64,000 nt of DNA. Source: Sulfolobales archaeon (GTDB lineage Archaea > Thermoproteota > Thermoprotei_A > Sulfolobales > Desulfurococcaceae). The position numbers and the translations under genes were made by a program. Below the pieces are notes generated by a model, which saw only the letters and a list, made by a program, of their open reading frames with translations, searched no databases and was not told where the DNA came from. Shown piece after piece: positions 1 to 8,929 of the stretch (the stretch's first letter is position 1; the number at the start of each line of letters is the position of its first letter). The stretch is taken from contig JANXDZ010000001.1 of the NCBI GenBank assembly GCA_025059075.1, positions 249,686 to 313,685 of the forward strand. The letters are read 5' to 3'.

Positions 1-756
1 TTTGTTGACGCTGAAGACTTAGTAAGCGATAAGAAGTACTGGGAGCTAGTAATAAAGTCGGCTAAAAACGTTTCTTTAGCTAGAGTTAAGAGAGCTCTAA
101 CAATTATGGGTAGAAGAGCTGGAGAAGCTGAATCAGATGCTTCAAAAATCATTTACCCACTAATGCAAGTTGTAGACATAATGTACTTAGATCTAGATAT
201 AGCCCTTGGAGGAACTGATCAGAGGAAAGCACATATGTTGCAGAGAGACATAGCTGAGAAAATGGGGTTAAAGAAAGCTATTGCAGTCCATACACCGCTC
301 TTAGTGAGTCTAAGTGGTCCAGAGAAAAAGATGTCTGAAGAATTGGAAGTAGATGACTACTTATCTGAGGTAAAGATGAGTAAGAGTAAGCCTGAAACAG
401 CTATATTCGTCCACGACTCTCCTGAAGAAATAGAGTTAAAGATAGCTAGAGCATACTGTCCTCCAAGGGAAGTTGAATTAAACCCCGTAATCCAACTAGT
501 TAAATACGTACTTTTCTCAAGGAAATTTACATTACGCATTGAGAGGTCAATGAAATATGGTGGAGACTTAGAAGTAAATAGCTTTAGCGAGCTGGAGAAA
601 ATGTATGAGGAAGGAGCTGTTCATCCACAAGACCTGAAGAGATCCGTAGCTAAAGCTCTAGCTGAGCACTTAAAGCCCATTAGGATATTTATTGAAAGCG
701 ATCAAGAGGCAAGAGAGTTGCTGTGGAAACTGAATCGGGCTAAGATAACTAGGTGA
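1..756 (+). CDS. tyrS: Tyrosyl-tRNA synthetase, C-terminal part (5' truncated by window edge)
   Basis: Class I aminoacyl-tRNA synthetase that charges tRNA-Tyr in the cytoplasm. The reading frame is open from base 1, so the gene begins outside the window and about 250 codons are present. Visible are the GGTDQRKAHML segment of the Rossmann-fold active site, the KMSKSKPETAIF signature loop that binds ATP, and the archaeal/eukaryotic-type C-terminal helical region ending in ELLWKLNRAKITR. The KMSKS form and the short C-terminus fit archaeal TyrRS and exclude the S4-domain bacterial type. The stop codon lies inside an AGGTGA sequence that could serve as ribosome site for the next small frame. Confidence 0.95.
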   Translation, partial: FVDAEDLVSDKKYWELVIKSAKNVSLARVKRALTIMGRRAGEAESDASKIIYPLMQVVDIMYLDLDIALGGTDQRKAHMLQRDIAEKMGLKKAIAVHTPLLVSLSGPEKKMSEELEVDDYLSEVKMSKSKPETAIFVHDSPEEIELKIARAYCPPREVELNPVIQLVKYVLFSRKFTLRIERSMKYGGDLEVNSFSELEKMYEEGAVHPQDLKRSVAKALAEHLKPIRIFIESDQEARELLWKLNRAKITR

Positions 757-760
757 TGCT

Positions 761-916
761 GTGTCATTACAATTAAATGTATTTAACTCCCCAAGGATTG
801 GAACTTCGCAAAGGTTAAGCAAGTGCCGTTATTTATTCCACTACTCCTACTACCAAGCTACAGAGCTCTCTACTTCGCCTTTAATGGAGAGAGCGTTTAC
901 AAAATGCTTTAGGTGA
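761..916 (+). CDS. Possible small protein (51 aa) between tyrS and the phosphohexomutase
   Basis: A GTG-initiated frame of 51 codons fills the whole gap between two genes. It is preceded 4 nt away by AGGTGA, which overlaps the tyrS stop. Its own stop codon lies inside the AGGTGA ribosome site of the following gene, so translational coupling would be possible. The product would be basic and rich in Ser, Leu and Tyr, with no recognisable domain. Against it, the region may simply be spacer carrying the next promoter. I do not recognise a family; support comes only from start, stop and ribosome-site geometry. Confidence 0.25.
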   Translation: MSLQLNVFNSPRIGTSQRLSKCRYLFHYSYYQATELSTSPLMERAFTKCFR

Positions 917-921
917 ATTAA

Positions 922-2319
922 TTGAAGTTGTTTGGAACAGCTGGGATAAGAAAGATCTACCCGGATGAAGTCAACCCATACTTAGCCTATAAGCTCGGCC
1001 TTGCTGTAGCTGAAATAGTTGGAGGTGGAAATGGCTACTTAGTCCACGATACACGCATTACTAGTCCAGCACTAAGCTTGGCATTCATGAGTGGATTAAT
1101 GGCTGGAGGCATGAATGCTTTTTACATTGGACTAGCTCCTACGCCTGTAGCTGCCTATGCATCAATGTGGCATGGGAGGCTCGGAGTCTCTGTAACAGCC
1201 AGCCATAATCCACCTGAGTACAATGGATTTAAGTTCTACGATCACGAGGGCTATGAGTACACTAAGCATCTTGAAGAGAGAATTGAGAGTATTGTAAGTG
1301 AAGTAAAGGAAAGCGAGTGGTTTAGATCTGGGAAGTTCTATTTCTCTCCAGAAGTAGTGGATGAATACATTGAAGACGCTGTCGCCAGACTTGAGCCTGA
1401 AAAGAAAGTTATTGAGCCGAGGATAGTTTTAGATTTAGCTAATGGAGCCGGCTCTACAGCTACTCCAACTATATTGAGGAGAATTGGCGCTAAAGTGTAT
1501 ACAATTAATGGAGATCCTGATGGCTTCTTTAAGGCAAGGCATCCTGAGCCAAGAAAGGACGTGCTGGAGGAATTCCTTCCAGCATATAAGGCGTTTAACC
1601 CAGACTTAGTTTTGGCTCACGATGGTGATGCAGATAGGCTTGCAGCACTATCTCCAAGAACAGGCTTCATTAAGCAAGACAGGTTGATAGCGCTTTATGC
1701 AGCCTTACTGCTTAGGGAAAGGAGGGGGACTGTCATAGTATCAGTGGATACTGGGAGAGTAATTGATGAAGTTGTTGAAAGACTCGGGGGGAGAGTTGAG
1801 AGATGTAGGCTCGGCAAAGTACATGAGAAGTTGAAGGAAGTTGGTGCTTCAAATGTAGTGCTTGCAGCAGAGCCATGGAAGCTAATAGATCCAACGTGGG
1901 GGCCGTGGGTTGATGGAGTTTGGCAGGCAGGCTTGTTGACTAAGGTAATTATTGAAGAAGGCAGGTTTCTCGACGAATTTCTTGAAGCAATGAACATACC
2001 TGACTACCCATGGGATAGGAGGAGCTATAGGATAGAGCCCAATGACTTACTGAACTACGTTTATCAAGGAGTAGTGGAAGGGCTTCCAGAAGCTCTTGGA
2101 GAGCCCATCAACGTATTGAGAATCGATGGAGTGAGATACGAGTACGAGGATTATTCATGGATATTGATTAGGATGAGTGGAACAGAGCCTAAAATAAGGA
2201 TTTATGCTGAAGCTAGGAGTCATAAAAGGCTTAGAGAGATAGTTGATAAAGCTGAGGGATTATTGATAAAGACTTTAGAAAGCCGTAGTGGTAAAGTAGT
2301 TGAAAAAACCATTGGTTAG
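922..2319 (+). CDS. Phosphomannomutase / phosphoglucosamine mutase family enzyme
   Basis: Alpha-D-phosphohexomutase, interconverting 1- and 6-phosphates of mannose, glucose or glucosamine for nucleotide-sugar synthesis. Of 465 residues, the N-terminal FGTAGIR substrate loop, the TASHNPPEYNGFK phosphoserine loop (Ser at about residue 94), the DGDADRLA magnesium loop and the C-terminal RMSGTEPKIRIY phosphate-binding loop are all present, so the enzyme looks complete and active. The TTG start is chosen because AGGTGA stands 5 nt upstream, the usual arrangement in this window. Which sugar is used cannot be decided: archaeal members (ManB, GlmM, bifunctional forms) share these motifs. Confidence 0.9.
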   Translation: MKLFGTAGIRKIYPDEVNPYLAYKLGLAVAEIVGGGNGYLVHDTRITSPALSLAFMSGLMAGGMNAFYIGLAPTPVAAYASMWHGRLGVSVTASHNPPEYNGFKFYDHEGYEYTKHLEERIESIVSEVKESEWFRSGKFYFSPEVVDEYIEDAVARLEPEKKVIEPRIVLDLANGAGSTATPTILRRIGAKVYTINGDPDGFFKARHPEPRKDVLEEFLPAYKAFNPDLVLAHDGDADRLAALSPRTGFIKQDRLIALYAALLLRERRGTVIVSVDTGRVIDEVVERLGGRVERCRLGKVHEKLKEVGASNVVLAAEPWKLIDPTWGPWVDGVWQAGLLTKVIIEEGRFLDEFLEAMNIPDYPWDRRSYRIEPNDLLNYVYQGVVEGLPEALGEPINVLRIDGVRYEYEDYSWILIRMSGTEPKIRIYAEARSHKRLREIVDKAEGLLIKTLESRSGKVVEKTIG

Positions 2320-2345
2320 ACATATATAGGGATTTGCTTAGGGAG

Positions 2346-4292
2346 CTATGCCTTAATTAACTCATTGAGCTTCTCGTAGAACTTATTCCACCACTCTATG
2401 GCTGCTGAAAGCTTATCTCTACTAAACTTTGCAGCCCACTCCTTGGCTTCAAATTCTCTTGCTGCTGTAGCAGCTATGTCTATAGTCTTTTTGCTATCCC
2501 AGAAGACTGGTTGAGCTTTAGCTTTTTCTTGATAGTCAACTATGTCTTTATACCTCTTCTTTAGAATGTCGACTATATTGCTTACACCCATTAATTCATT
2601 AAGGATCTTCGGAAGCCTCGCCTCAATCCAGCCTCTGTGAAACCTGCATGAACCGATGTTATCGTCGAAGTACTCCCATAGAGCTCTCTCAAAGCTCTTC
2701 TTAGCATATTCCTCTGGAGGAAGGAATACACTTGCGTATAGGGTCCAGTATCTCCCAGTAATAGCTAGTGGCGCTATAAGCCCTGGAGTCCAATAGTAGT
2801 TTGGAGTTATATGTCCTTCTTCTCCAAATGGAGCATATACAACTAAGTCCTCAAACTTTACTCCAAGAGCTTCGACTCTCTCCTTATACAATATGTCAAG
2901 GATCTTTGCAGAAGACCTTAAGCCCCTCTCTCCTATTAACCTAGCCAGAGGCTGTTTGCCCCAAGCGAGGCTCTCTATTAGTTCAATAGCTAGATCTGCA
3001 TTGTGTTTGCTATACTCAACTTTGTACTCATTTGGGTTAAATAATGGCTTGCTTGATAAACCCACTTCATCTTGTTTAAGCAGCCCTCTCTCTAAGGCTT
3101 CAAATACGAAGCCTATTAAGTGGCCTAACTCTATGGCGTCAAAGCCGTATGAGTCAGCTAATTCAACTACTCTTTCGATTTCATGTAGGTCGAATATCCC
3201 TATGAATGGTCCTAGGCCTTCGTATGGCTCGTAATCGCTTTTATACTTCCCCTTCCTAACTTTTTTACAAGCTATAGGGCATGGCTCTCCACAGACTTTC
3301 CAACTCTTAGTTTCAATAGCTTCCTTATTAAATGGCTCCCACATGTGCTTCATTATTAATCCATGTAGTTTTTCCCTTAATTCTACTGATAGATATATGT
3401 TATTAAAGTTAAACATTGGTGTAGCAGTCTTGAGGTGTGGATAGTTTGATCCAAATGTACCACCGCTCTTCAACTTATCGTCGTATCTATATTTTACACC
3501 GGCCTTAATTACCTCCATTGGATAGCTTGTTCCAACGTTTTTAATAAACCAATCCATGATCCACTTGGACTCACTAAGCTGTAAAGGTCTATCTCTACTT
3601 ACGTCATATAATCCTCCATAGATTATTGCAGCAATGTGGTGAGCTCTATAGAGCACACTGCCTGGGCCTCCGCGTGCAGCAAGATCTTCGCTTCCTAACT
3701 CCATTTCACCGCGGTGAAGAGTTATTGAAAATAATGCACCTATGTTAGTGTACTTTGAAGCGGGTCCTACTAAAATGCTTCTACCATCGTATTTACTGTA
3801 GAAGTCTTTGTATTTTTCACTTAAGTACTTTTGCAAAGCGTACACTCCTTTGAAGCCTCCATAACTTCTCCATATTTCCTCAAGCTCTCTATCACTTATC
3901 TCAATGAATTCAACTCTAGAGACTCCATCACCTTCATCATACACCTTGATTACTAGAGGAACTTCGCTGCTGCCAACTATCACTAATGCATCTACTTTTA
4001 ACTTAAATTGATAAGCAGCTCCACCCATTGAAGCAACATGGAGTCCCCTAGTCAATGGGCTTCTAAATACTGTTACTAATCTATGAATTCCATAAAGCTT
4101 TGTTCCAGCTAGAATTCCTCTACCAATGACTAAAGCATTAAGAGGGCTGTATGGATGTTGATTATATGTCTTTAGCTCCCTTAAGTGTATTTCAATGCCT
4201 AAATCTATGGCACCCATGACTTCTGGAACAGTATATTCCTTTACCCAGCTACTTCTCTTATCAACATCAATAAATAGAGCTCTATAATTCAT
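2346..4292 (-). CDS. gor: Tungsten glyceraldehyde-3-phosphate:ferredoxin oxidoreductase (AOR family)
   Basis: Member of the aldehyde ferredoxin oxidoreductase family, closest by eye to Pyrococcus GAPOR, which oxidises glyceraldehyde-3-phosphate to 3-phosphoglycerate and reduces ferredoxin. Length (648 aa) matches GAPOR. The N-terminal half has HRLVTVFRSPL, SMGGAAYQFK and ARGGPGSVLYRAH, typical of the tungstopterin-binding part. The iron-sulfur ligands are CGEPCPIACKK at about residues 331-341, with a fourth Cys in DNIGSCRFHRG near residue 545. It is monocistronic with its own TATA box. In this window it would act downstream of glycerol and dihydroxyacetone use. Another AOR-family substrate cannot be excluded from sequence alone. 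Confidence 0.85.
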   Translation of the reverse strand: MNYRALFIDVDKRSSWVKEYTVPEVMGAIDLGIEIHLRELKTYNQHPYSPLNALVIGRGILAGTKLYGIHRLVTVFRSPLTRGLHVASMGGAAYQFKLKVDALVIVGSSEVPLVIKVYDEGDGVSRVEFIEISDRELEEIWRSYGGFKGVYALQKYLSEKYKDFYSKYDGRSILVGPASKYTNIGALFSITLHRGEMELGSEDLAARGGPGSVLYRAHHIAAIIYGGLYDVSRDRPLQLSESKWIMDWFIKNVGTSYPMEVIKAGVKYRYDDKLKSGGTFGSNYPHLKTATPMFNFNNIYLSVELREKLHGLIMKHMWEPFNKEAIETKSWKVCGEPCPIACKKVRKGKYKSDYEPYEGLGPFIGIFDLHEIERVVELADSYGFDAIELGHLIGFVFEALERGLLKQDEVGLSSKPLFNPNEYKVEYSKHNADLAIELIESLAWGKQPLARLIGERGLRSSAKILDILYKERVEALGVKFEDLVVYAPFGEEGHITPNYYWTPGLIAPLAITGRYWTLYASVFLPPEEYAKKSFERALWEYFDDNIGSCRFHRGWIEARLPKILNELMGVSNIVDILKKRYKDIVDYQEKAKAQPVFWDSKKTIDIAATAAREFEAKEWAAKFSRDKLSAAIEWWNKFYEKLNELIKA

Positions 4293-4330
4293 GGGCGATA
4301 ACCCCCTTCATAGCTTTAATTTTCAACAAC

Positions 4331-4340
4331 GAGTATAAAA
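4331..4340 (-). promoter_or_regulatory. TATA box of the GAPOR-like gene
   Basis: On the minus strand this reads TTTTATACTC, about 40 nt before the ATG at 4292 and followed by a GGGGG ribosome site. The predicted transcript start is near 4307. The rest of the 267-base gap up to 4559 contains a short inverted repeat (CTCCT/AGGAG arms around 4426-4441) but no recognisable gene. Confidence 0.5.
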
Positions 4341-4559
4341 CTATTACTGATGTACATCAATGATATTAATGACGATACTTGAAGACCCCTTCCTTCAGTG
4401 TGCAAGCGAATCCATACGTCTAAGCCTCCTAAAATGAGGAGAGCTCTTCATCTATAAGCTTACTTCTCTTGAGGAGCTTGTTTAGAGATGCCTTCTGAAG
4501 CAATCTTTATGAAGATATGAATAAAGTAGTTAAAATTAAATAAAAATCATTAGTTAAAG

Positions 4560-5936
4560 TCATGCTGTAGAAGGAGTAGCGGGGGCGCTGCGCTTTTTCT
4601 CTCTCATATATCCAATTACGCAGCACGCAATTGTTATAACAATCATTATGCCTACAGCGCCAATTTTACCAATGTCATTTACTCTGACGAGCAGCCATGT
4701 GAATGGATTCATGCCATCGCATATACTTGACACATATACGTAACCTACAGGTATGGGGAAACCAACAAATGATGCAGTTGCAGTATAGATGCCCATAATG
4801 TTTGTGCCCATCCATAATCCTAGGAGGTTAATGATGGCGCCGAATAACACGCTTTTCACTATATCGTATTTGAATACAGGTACAGCCATGCACATCATGA
4901 AGACTATTACTGGTAAATCTGCAAGTAGAAGTATCCTATTCCAGGGCACGAGCATCTCTACGATGAATATAGGTATTAGTATTAATGCTGTAGCTATAAC
5001 AGCTGGGTGTCCCGTTGCTATTGCTGAGTCTAAGCCTATGTATATTTCTCTTTTACCTGCATATTTTTTAACAAAGTAGTCTCTTACTGAGTCAGCTATA
5101 GGAACTAGTCCTTCCATAAGAATTCTAACCATTCTTGGAAGTAGGAGCATGACGGCTGCAAGCCCAATAGTTGTTGCAGCTACTACGGTATAGTCTTGTC
5201 TAGCGAGAACTGATAATACGAAGCCCAATATTGCACCTAGCACAGGCGTTTCTCCAAGTAACCCAAGTTTAGCTCTAATAGTTTCAGGATCGGCTTTTAC
5301 TTTTGCTAATGCAGGTATTTTATCAAACAATCTTTTAAATGGAAAAGCTAATATAGCGTAAGGTGCGGAGAACCCGTGTGGTAACGAGATCGCTGGGCTC
5401 CCCAACATGTCCTGTATCATAGGTCCAGTTTCATCAGCTATGACTAATAGAGCTACGGTCATCGTTATGCCAGCAAGTACTCCAAGTAAATAATCATCTG
5501 TTGCAATATAGACTAAGCTTGCAACAAAGGCCATATGCCAGTAGTTCCATACATCAATATTAATGGTACGCGTTACACGCAAACCCAGCAGTATTAGATT
5601 TACGACTAATACTATGGGGATCATGCTTATGCCAACTATAGATCCAAACGCTATAGCTGCTGCTGAAGGCCATCCAACATCAATAGCTTCTAACCGAATA
5701 CCACTTACTTCCACAAGAGCTTTAGTTACAGGAGCTATAGTGTCCATGAAATAGCCTATGACAAGGAATATTCCAACGAAGCCTATACCTATAGTGAGAG
5801 CAGATCTCGCAGCTTTCCCTGCAGGAACTCTTAATGCTATTGCCATAAAGAATATTACTATGGGGATAGCAACGGACGCCCCCAACCCCATGAAGGCTTT
5901 GAAAGCACTATATATTGCCTCAATGAAGCCACTCAT
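4560..5936 (-). CDS. gatC: PTS galactitol-family transporter, EIIC membrane component
   Basis: Integral membrane subunit of a PEP:sugar phosphotransferase system, which moves a sugar or polyol across the membrane while EIIB phosphorylates it. The 458-residue protein is hydrophobic throughout, with about ten membrane segments. It carries the conserved cytoplasmic segment GLDSAIATGHPAVIATAL of the GatC family and the SLPHGFSAPYAILAFP loop. The C-terminus is a short basic tail. It stands alone on the minus strand, divergent from the 2-oxoacid dehydrogenase operon with about 100 bp between them. The partner EIIB lies 3.3 kb away at 9270 on the other strand; no EIIA is in the window. Substrate is unknown: GatC relatives handle galactitol and pentitols. 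PTS genes are rare in archaea. Confidence 0.88.
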   Translation of the reverse strand: MSGFIEAIYSAFKAFMGLGASVAIPIVIFFMAIALRVPAGKAARSALTIGIGFVGIFLVIGYFMDTIAPVTKALVEVSGIRLEAIDVGWPSAAAIAFGSIVGISMIPIVLVVNLILLGLRVTRTINIDVWNYWHMAFVASLVYIATDDYLLGVLAGITMTVALLVIADETGPMIQDMLGSPAISLPHGFSAPYAILAFPFKRLFDKIPALAKVKADPETIRAKLGLLGETPVLGAILGFVLSVLARQDYTVVAATTIGLAAVMLLLPRMVRILMEGLVPIADSVRDYFVKKYAGKREIYIGLDSAIATGHPAVIATALILIPIFIVEMLVPWNRILLLADLPVIVFMMCMAVPVFKYDIVKSVLFGAIINLLGLWMGTNIMGIYTATASFVGFPIPVGYVYVSSICDGMNPFTWLLVRVNDIGKIGAVGIMIVITIACCVIGYMREKKRSAPATPSTA

Positions 5937-6038
5937 GGAGATTACCCTTATTCATTTTATTTTAATATTTTAAAATTAATATACCATGAAAAACTATAAA
6001 AACTTTTTGTATTCACTGCCATAACGTGGTGGAAGCAT
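5937..6038. promoter_or_regulatory. Divergent promoter region between gatC and the E2 gene
   Basis: The 102-bp spacer serves both strands. For gatC the minus strand shows TTTTAAAATA about 30-40 nt before the ATG and GGGT before the start. For the plus-strand operon AACTATAAAAAC at about 5990-6002 is a good TATA box, with a GTGGTGG ribosome site before the TTG at 6039. A shared spacer allows, but does not prove, joint control. Confidence 0.55.
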
Positions 6039-6860
6039 TTGCATTTACCTGATGAAGTCAAATACATGATTGAACAATACGATATTGATGTGAAAGAACT
6101 TATGAACTTCGCCTCAAATAACGTTATTACACAAGACATTGTGGTTAATTACATTAAGGAGAAATACTATCCACGGATAAAGGAGGTTAAAAAACTCAGT
6201 TACTTAAGGAAAGTTATTTCCAGTAAGCTAAGTGACTCATATAGAACAGCAGTACATGTCACTTTATTTAAAGCTGTAAATGCTGAAGCACTAATTGCAA
6301 GTAGAGAGAAAGTTAGTAACATCTTAGGAGTGAAAGTTCCACTTACATTCATGTTGCTTAAACCCCTTGCAAAAGTACTTAAGGATAGTATATTTAACGC
6401 AGAGTTCCGCGGAGAAGATCAATTTATAATCTATGATGATGTAAACATAGCAATAGCTGTTCAGACAAAGAACGGCCTCTTTACTCCAGTTATTAGAAGA
6501 GTCACTGAAAAAGACCTTAAGACTCTCCTTGAAGAATATAGGGATATTGTTACGAGAGCTCAAAATGCAAAGCTCAAGCAAAAGGATCTAGTTGGAGCCA
6601 CCTTCACTGTAACAAACCTTGGAATGTACGATGTTGATTTCTTTACACAAATCATTAACCCTCCACAAGTAGCCATTCTCGGAGTTGGGAAAATACAAGA
6701 GCGACTAACTCTTACGCCGGATAACGGTATTAGAAGTATTAAAGTTATGTATATATCACTATCATTCGATCATCGTATCGCCGATGGCGCTGAAGCAGCT
6801 ATGTTCTTGAAGAAATTAAGTGAAGAGTTAGAAAACCTTAATATAGAAACCTTGGTATAG
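6039..6860 (+). CDS. 2-oxoacid dehydrogenase E2 acyltransferase lacking a lipoyl domain
   Basis: Dihydrolipoamide acyltransferase core of a pyruvate/2-oxoacid/acetoin-type dehydrogenase complex, moving the acyl group from lipoamide to CoA. Residues 1-42 resemble a peripheral subunit-binding domain. Residues 50-273 form the CAT-like catalytic domain, with GATFTVTNLGMYDVDFFTQI and the active-site SFDHRIADG (HxxxDG). The usual N-terminal lipoyl domain is missing and cannot be hidden upstream, because only a 102-bp promoter spacer separates this gene from gatC. A separate lipoyl protein is encoded at 8930. The TTG start is supported by a GGTGG site 6 nt upstream. First gene of the E2-E1alpha-E1beta-lipoyl operon. 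Confidence 0.9.
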   Translation: MHLPDEVKYMIEQYDIDVKELMNFASNNVITQDIVVNYIKEKYYPRIKEVKKLSYLRKVISSKLSDSYRTAVHVTLFKAVNAEALIASREKVSNILGVKVPLTFMLLKPLAKVLKDSIFNAEFRGEDQFIIYDDVNIAIAVQTKNGLFTPVIRRVTEKDLKTLLEEYRDIVTRAQNAKLKQKDLVGATFTVTNLGMYDVDFFTQIINPPQVAILGVGKIQERLTLTPDNGIRSIKVMYISLSFDHRIADGAEAAMFLKKLSEELENLNIETLV

Positions 6861-6903
6861 AAAGGGCAAATGTACATTTAGTAAAGGTGGGGTGGCGCAT
6901 TAA

Positions 6904-7920
6904 TTGAAAATAGACCTTAATTTTATTGACACAATTCTCATAGGAGAATATGAAAAGTTCAGCTTAACTAAGGCCAAGCTCAAGGAAATGCTTGAGACGA
7001 TGATAATCATTAGAGCATTTGAAGAAAAGGTTGAAGCACTTTTCTTGAAGGAGGGCATTCTTATGGGTCCTTCGCATCTTTATATAGGAATGGAGGCTAT
7101 AGCAGCTGGTGTAAGAGCATTTATAAGGAAAGGAGATCTCATTATAAGTCATCACAGAGGCCATGGTCATGCAATAATGATTGGAACGGAACTTGAAAGA
7201 CTCTTCGCTGAACTACTTGGCTTTAAGGAGGGAAATATGAAAGGTGTTGGAGGCTCAATGCATCTCCCAATAGACCCTGAAAGAGGAGGTCTCTATGCTT
7301 CAGCAATAGTTGGTAGCCAAATTCCTATTGCTGTAGGTGTGGCTTATGCTCAAAAACTTAGAAAGACTGGAAACATTACAATAGTATTCTTTGGTGACGG
7401 TGCCGTAAACACTGGTGCTTTCGCTGAAGGAGTTGTAATGTCGGCATTCCTTAAAGTTCCACTAGTGCTTTTATGTGAAAATAATGTGTATGCAGAATTC
7501 ACAAAGACAGCTGATTTATTTGAAGATGATAGCGTAGTACTTCAGAGATTCATTGGATACGGTATCCCAATATTAGTAGTCAACGGCAACGATCCATTAT
7601 CTGTGTACAAGGGGCTTAAAACCTATGAAGAAGAATTAAGGAGTGGAAAAGGCCCTATTGCTATAGTAGCTATGACTTATAGATTGAAGGGGCACGGCGT
7701 TTACGACAAATCTCCATATAAGCCGCTTGGAGAAGAAGACTTATGGAGATCTCGAGACCCTATAATAACATTCTCTAATAGATTAATAAACGAGGGCGTG
7801 GTTATGGCAGGAGAATATGAAGAAATGTTGAAAAATACTAAGAGAAAAATTGATGAAGCGTTTGAGAGAGCTAAAAGAGGTTCTCCAATGAATATTGAAG
7901 AGCTGTATAGCCTTGTATGA
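6904..7920 (+). CDS. 2-oxoacid dehydrogenase E1 component, alpha subunit
   Basis: Thiamine-diphosphate-dependent dehydrogenase subunit that decarboxylates a 2-oxoacid (or acetoin) together with E1 beta. The ThDP/Mg motif begins at GDGAVNTGAFAEG (GDG about residues 164-166) and ends at ENNVYAEFT (NN about 193-194); HRGHGHA near residue 84 is the conserved active-site loop. The length, 338 aa, is normal. The TTG start follows a GGTGGGGTGG purine-rich site. It overlaps the longest E1 beta frame and is followed directly by it. The substrate is not resolved: PdhA, AcoA and BkdA types share these features. Confidence 0.92.
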   Translation: MKIDLNFIDTILIGEYEKFSLTKAKLKEMLETMIIIRAFEEKVEALFLKEGILMGPSHLYIGMEAIAAGVRAFIRKGDLIISHHRGHGHAIMIGTELERLFAELLGFKEGNMKGVGGSMHLPIDPERGGLYASAIVGSQIPIAVGVAYAQKLRKTGNITIVFFGDGAVNTGAFAEGVVMSAFLKVPLVLLCENNVYAEFTKTADLFEDDSVVLQRFIGYGIPILVVNGNDPLSVYKGLKTYEEELRSGKGPIAIVAMTYRLKGHGVYDKSPYKPLGEEDLWRSRDPIITFSNRLINEGVVMAGEYEEMLKNTKRKIDEAFERAKRGSPMNIEELYSLV

Positions 7921-7930
7921 GGTGGATGAC

Positions 7931-8908
7931 GTGAAGATCACTCATATAGAAGCTTGTAGACAAGCAATAATGGAAGAGATGGAGCGGGATGATAGAATAA
8001 TTTACATTGGCGAGGATGTCTGTAAAGGCGGCCCCCACGGCTTTAGTAAAGGACTATATGAAAAGTTCGGCCCCAAGAGAGTCATAGATTCTCCAATAAG
8101 TGAGATAGGTCTTGTTGGCTTTGGAATAGGTGCTGCAATTGCTGGGTTAAAGCCCATTGTTGAAATAATGTACTTAGACTTCCTGCCATTAGCCATGGAG
8201 CAGGTAATTAATCACATGGCTCAAGCAAAGTTCTTGAGTGGAGGTCTTATAAATCTACCAGTTATTGTTAGAACTCAATACAGTTTGGGCAGACAGCATG
8301 GGCCGCAGCACTCACAGTTCTTTCCAAGTCTTTTCACTAACATCCCTGGCTTAAATGTAATAATTACATCTACTCCATATAATTGTAAAGGACTTTATAA
8401 ACATGCCTTACGCCAGGAAAAGCCCACAATAATCATAGATCCAGCATGGATATACTATAGATTTAGTGCAGATGTGCCAAGTGAAGATTATGAAGTAGAG
8501 TTTGGTAAAGCAAACATAGTTAATGAAGGTAATGATGTTGCCTTAATAACTTTTGGTAGAACAGTGTATGAATCTATTCAGGCAGTAAAACAACTTCAGA
8601 ACAGCGTTTCAGTACTTTTAATAGATCTTCAGTCTCTCAGACCACTTGATGTTGAGACAGTAGTAAAAAGTGCATCCCGTACTGGTAGAGTGCTTATAGT
8701 TTCTGAAGAACATCCACATTCAAGCGTAGCTTACTATGTTGCTACTGTGATTTACGAACACTGCCTAAATAAACTTGAAAAACCAATAAAAATTCTAACT
8801 CCTCCAGATACTCACATACCATTCTCACCGCAGCTAGAGAAAGAATACATGGTCACTGCAAGTAAAATATCGAAATCTATATTAGAACTAATTAAAAATA
8901 ACGTGTGA
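7931..8908 (+). CDS. 2-oxoacid dehydrogenase E1 component, beta subunit
   Basis: Transketolase-like beta subunit pairing with the preceding alpha subunit. Recognisable are the N-terminal EEMERDDRIIYIGEDVCKGG, the DSPISEIGLVGFGIGAA segment and the active-site region QYSLGRQHGPQHSQ with its conserved histidines. The frame is open from an ATG at 7895, but I prefer the GTG at 7931: a GAGGTGG site lies just upstream and the product then begins VKITHIEACRQAI, as in family members. No dihydrolipoamide dehydrogenase (E3) follows; E3 must come from elsewhere. Confidence 0.92.
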   Translation: MKITHIEACRQAIMEEMERDDRIIYIGEDVCKGGPHGFSKGLYEKFGPKRVIDSPISEIGLVGFGIGAAIAGLKPIVEIMYLDFLPLAMEQVINHMAQAKFLSGGLINLPVIVRTQYSLGRQHGPQHSQFFPSLFTNIPGLNVIITSTPYNCKGLYKHALRQEKPTIIIDPAWIYYRFSADVPSEDYEVEFGKANIVNEGNDVALITFGRTVYESIQAVKQLQNSVSVLLIDLQSLRPLDVETVVKSASRTGRVLIVSEEHPHSSVAYYVATVIYEHCLNKLEKPIKILTPPDTHIPFSPQLEKEYMVTASKISKSILELIKNNV

Positions 8909-8929
8909 AAATGATAGAGAGGGTTAATT

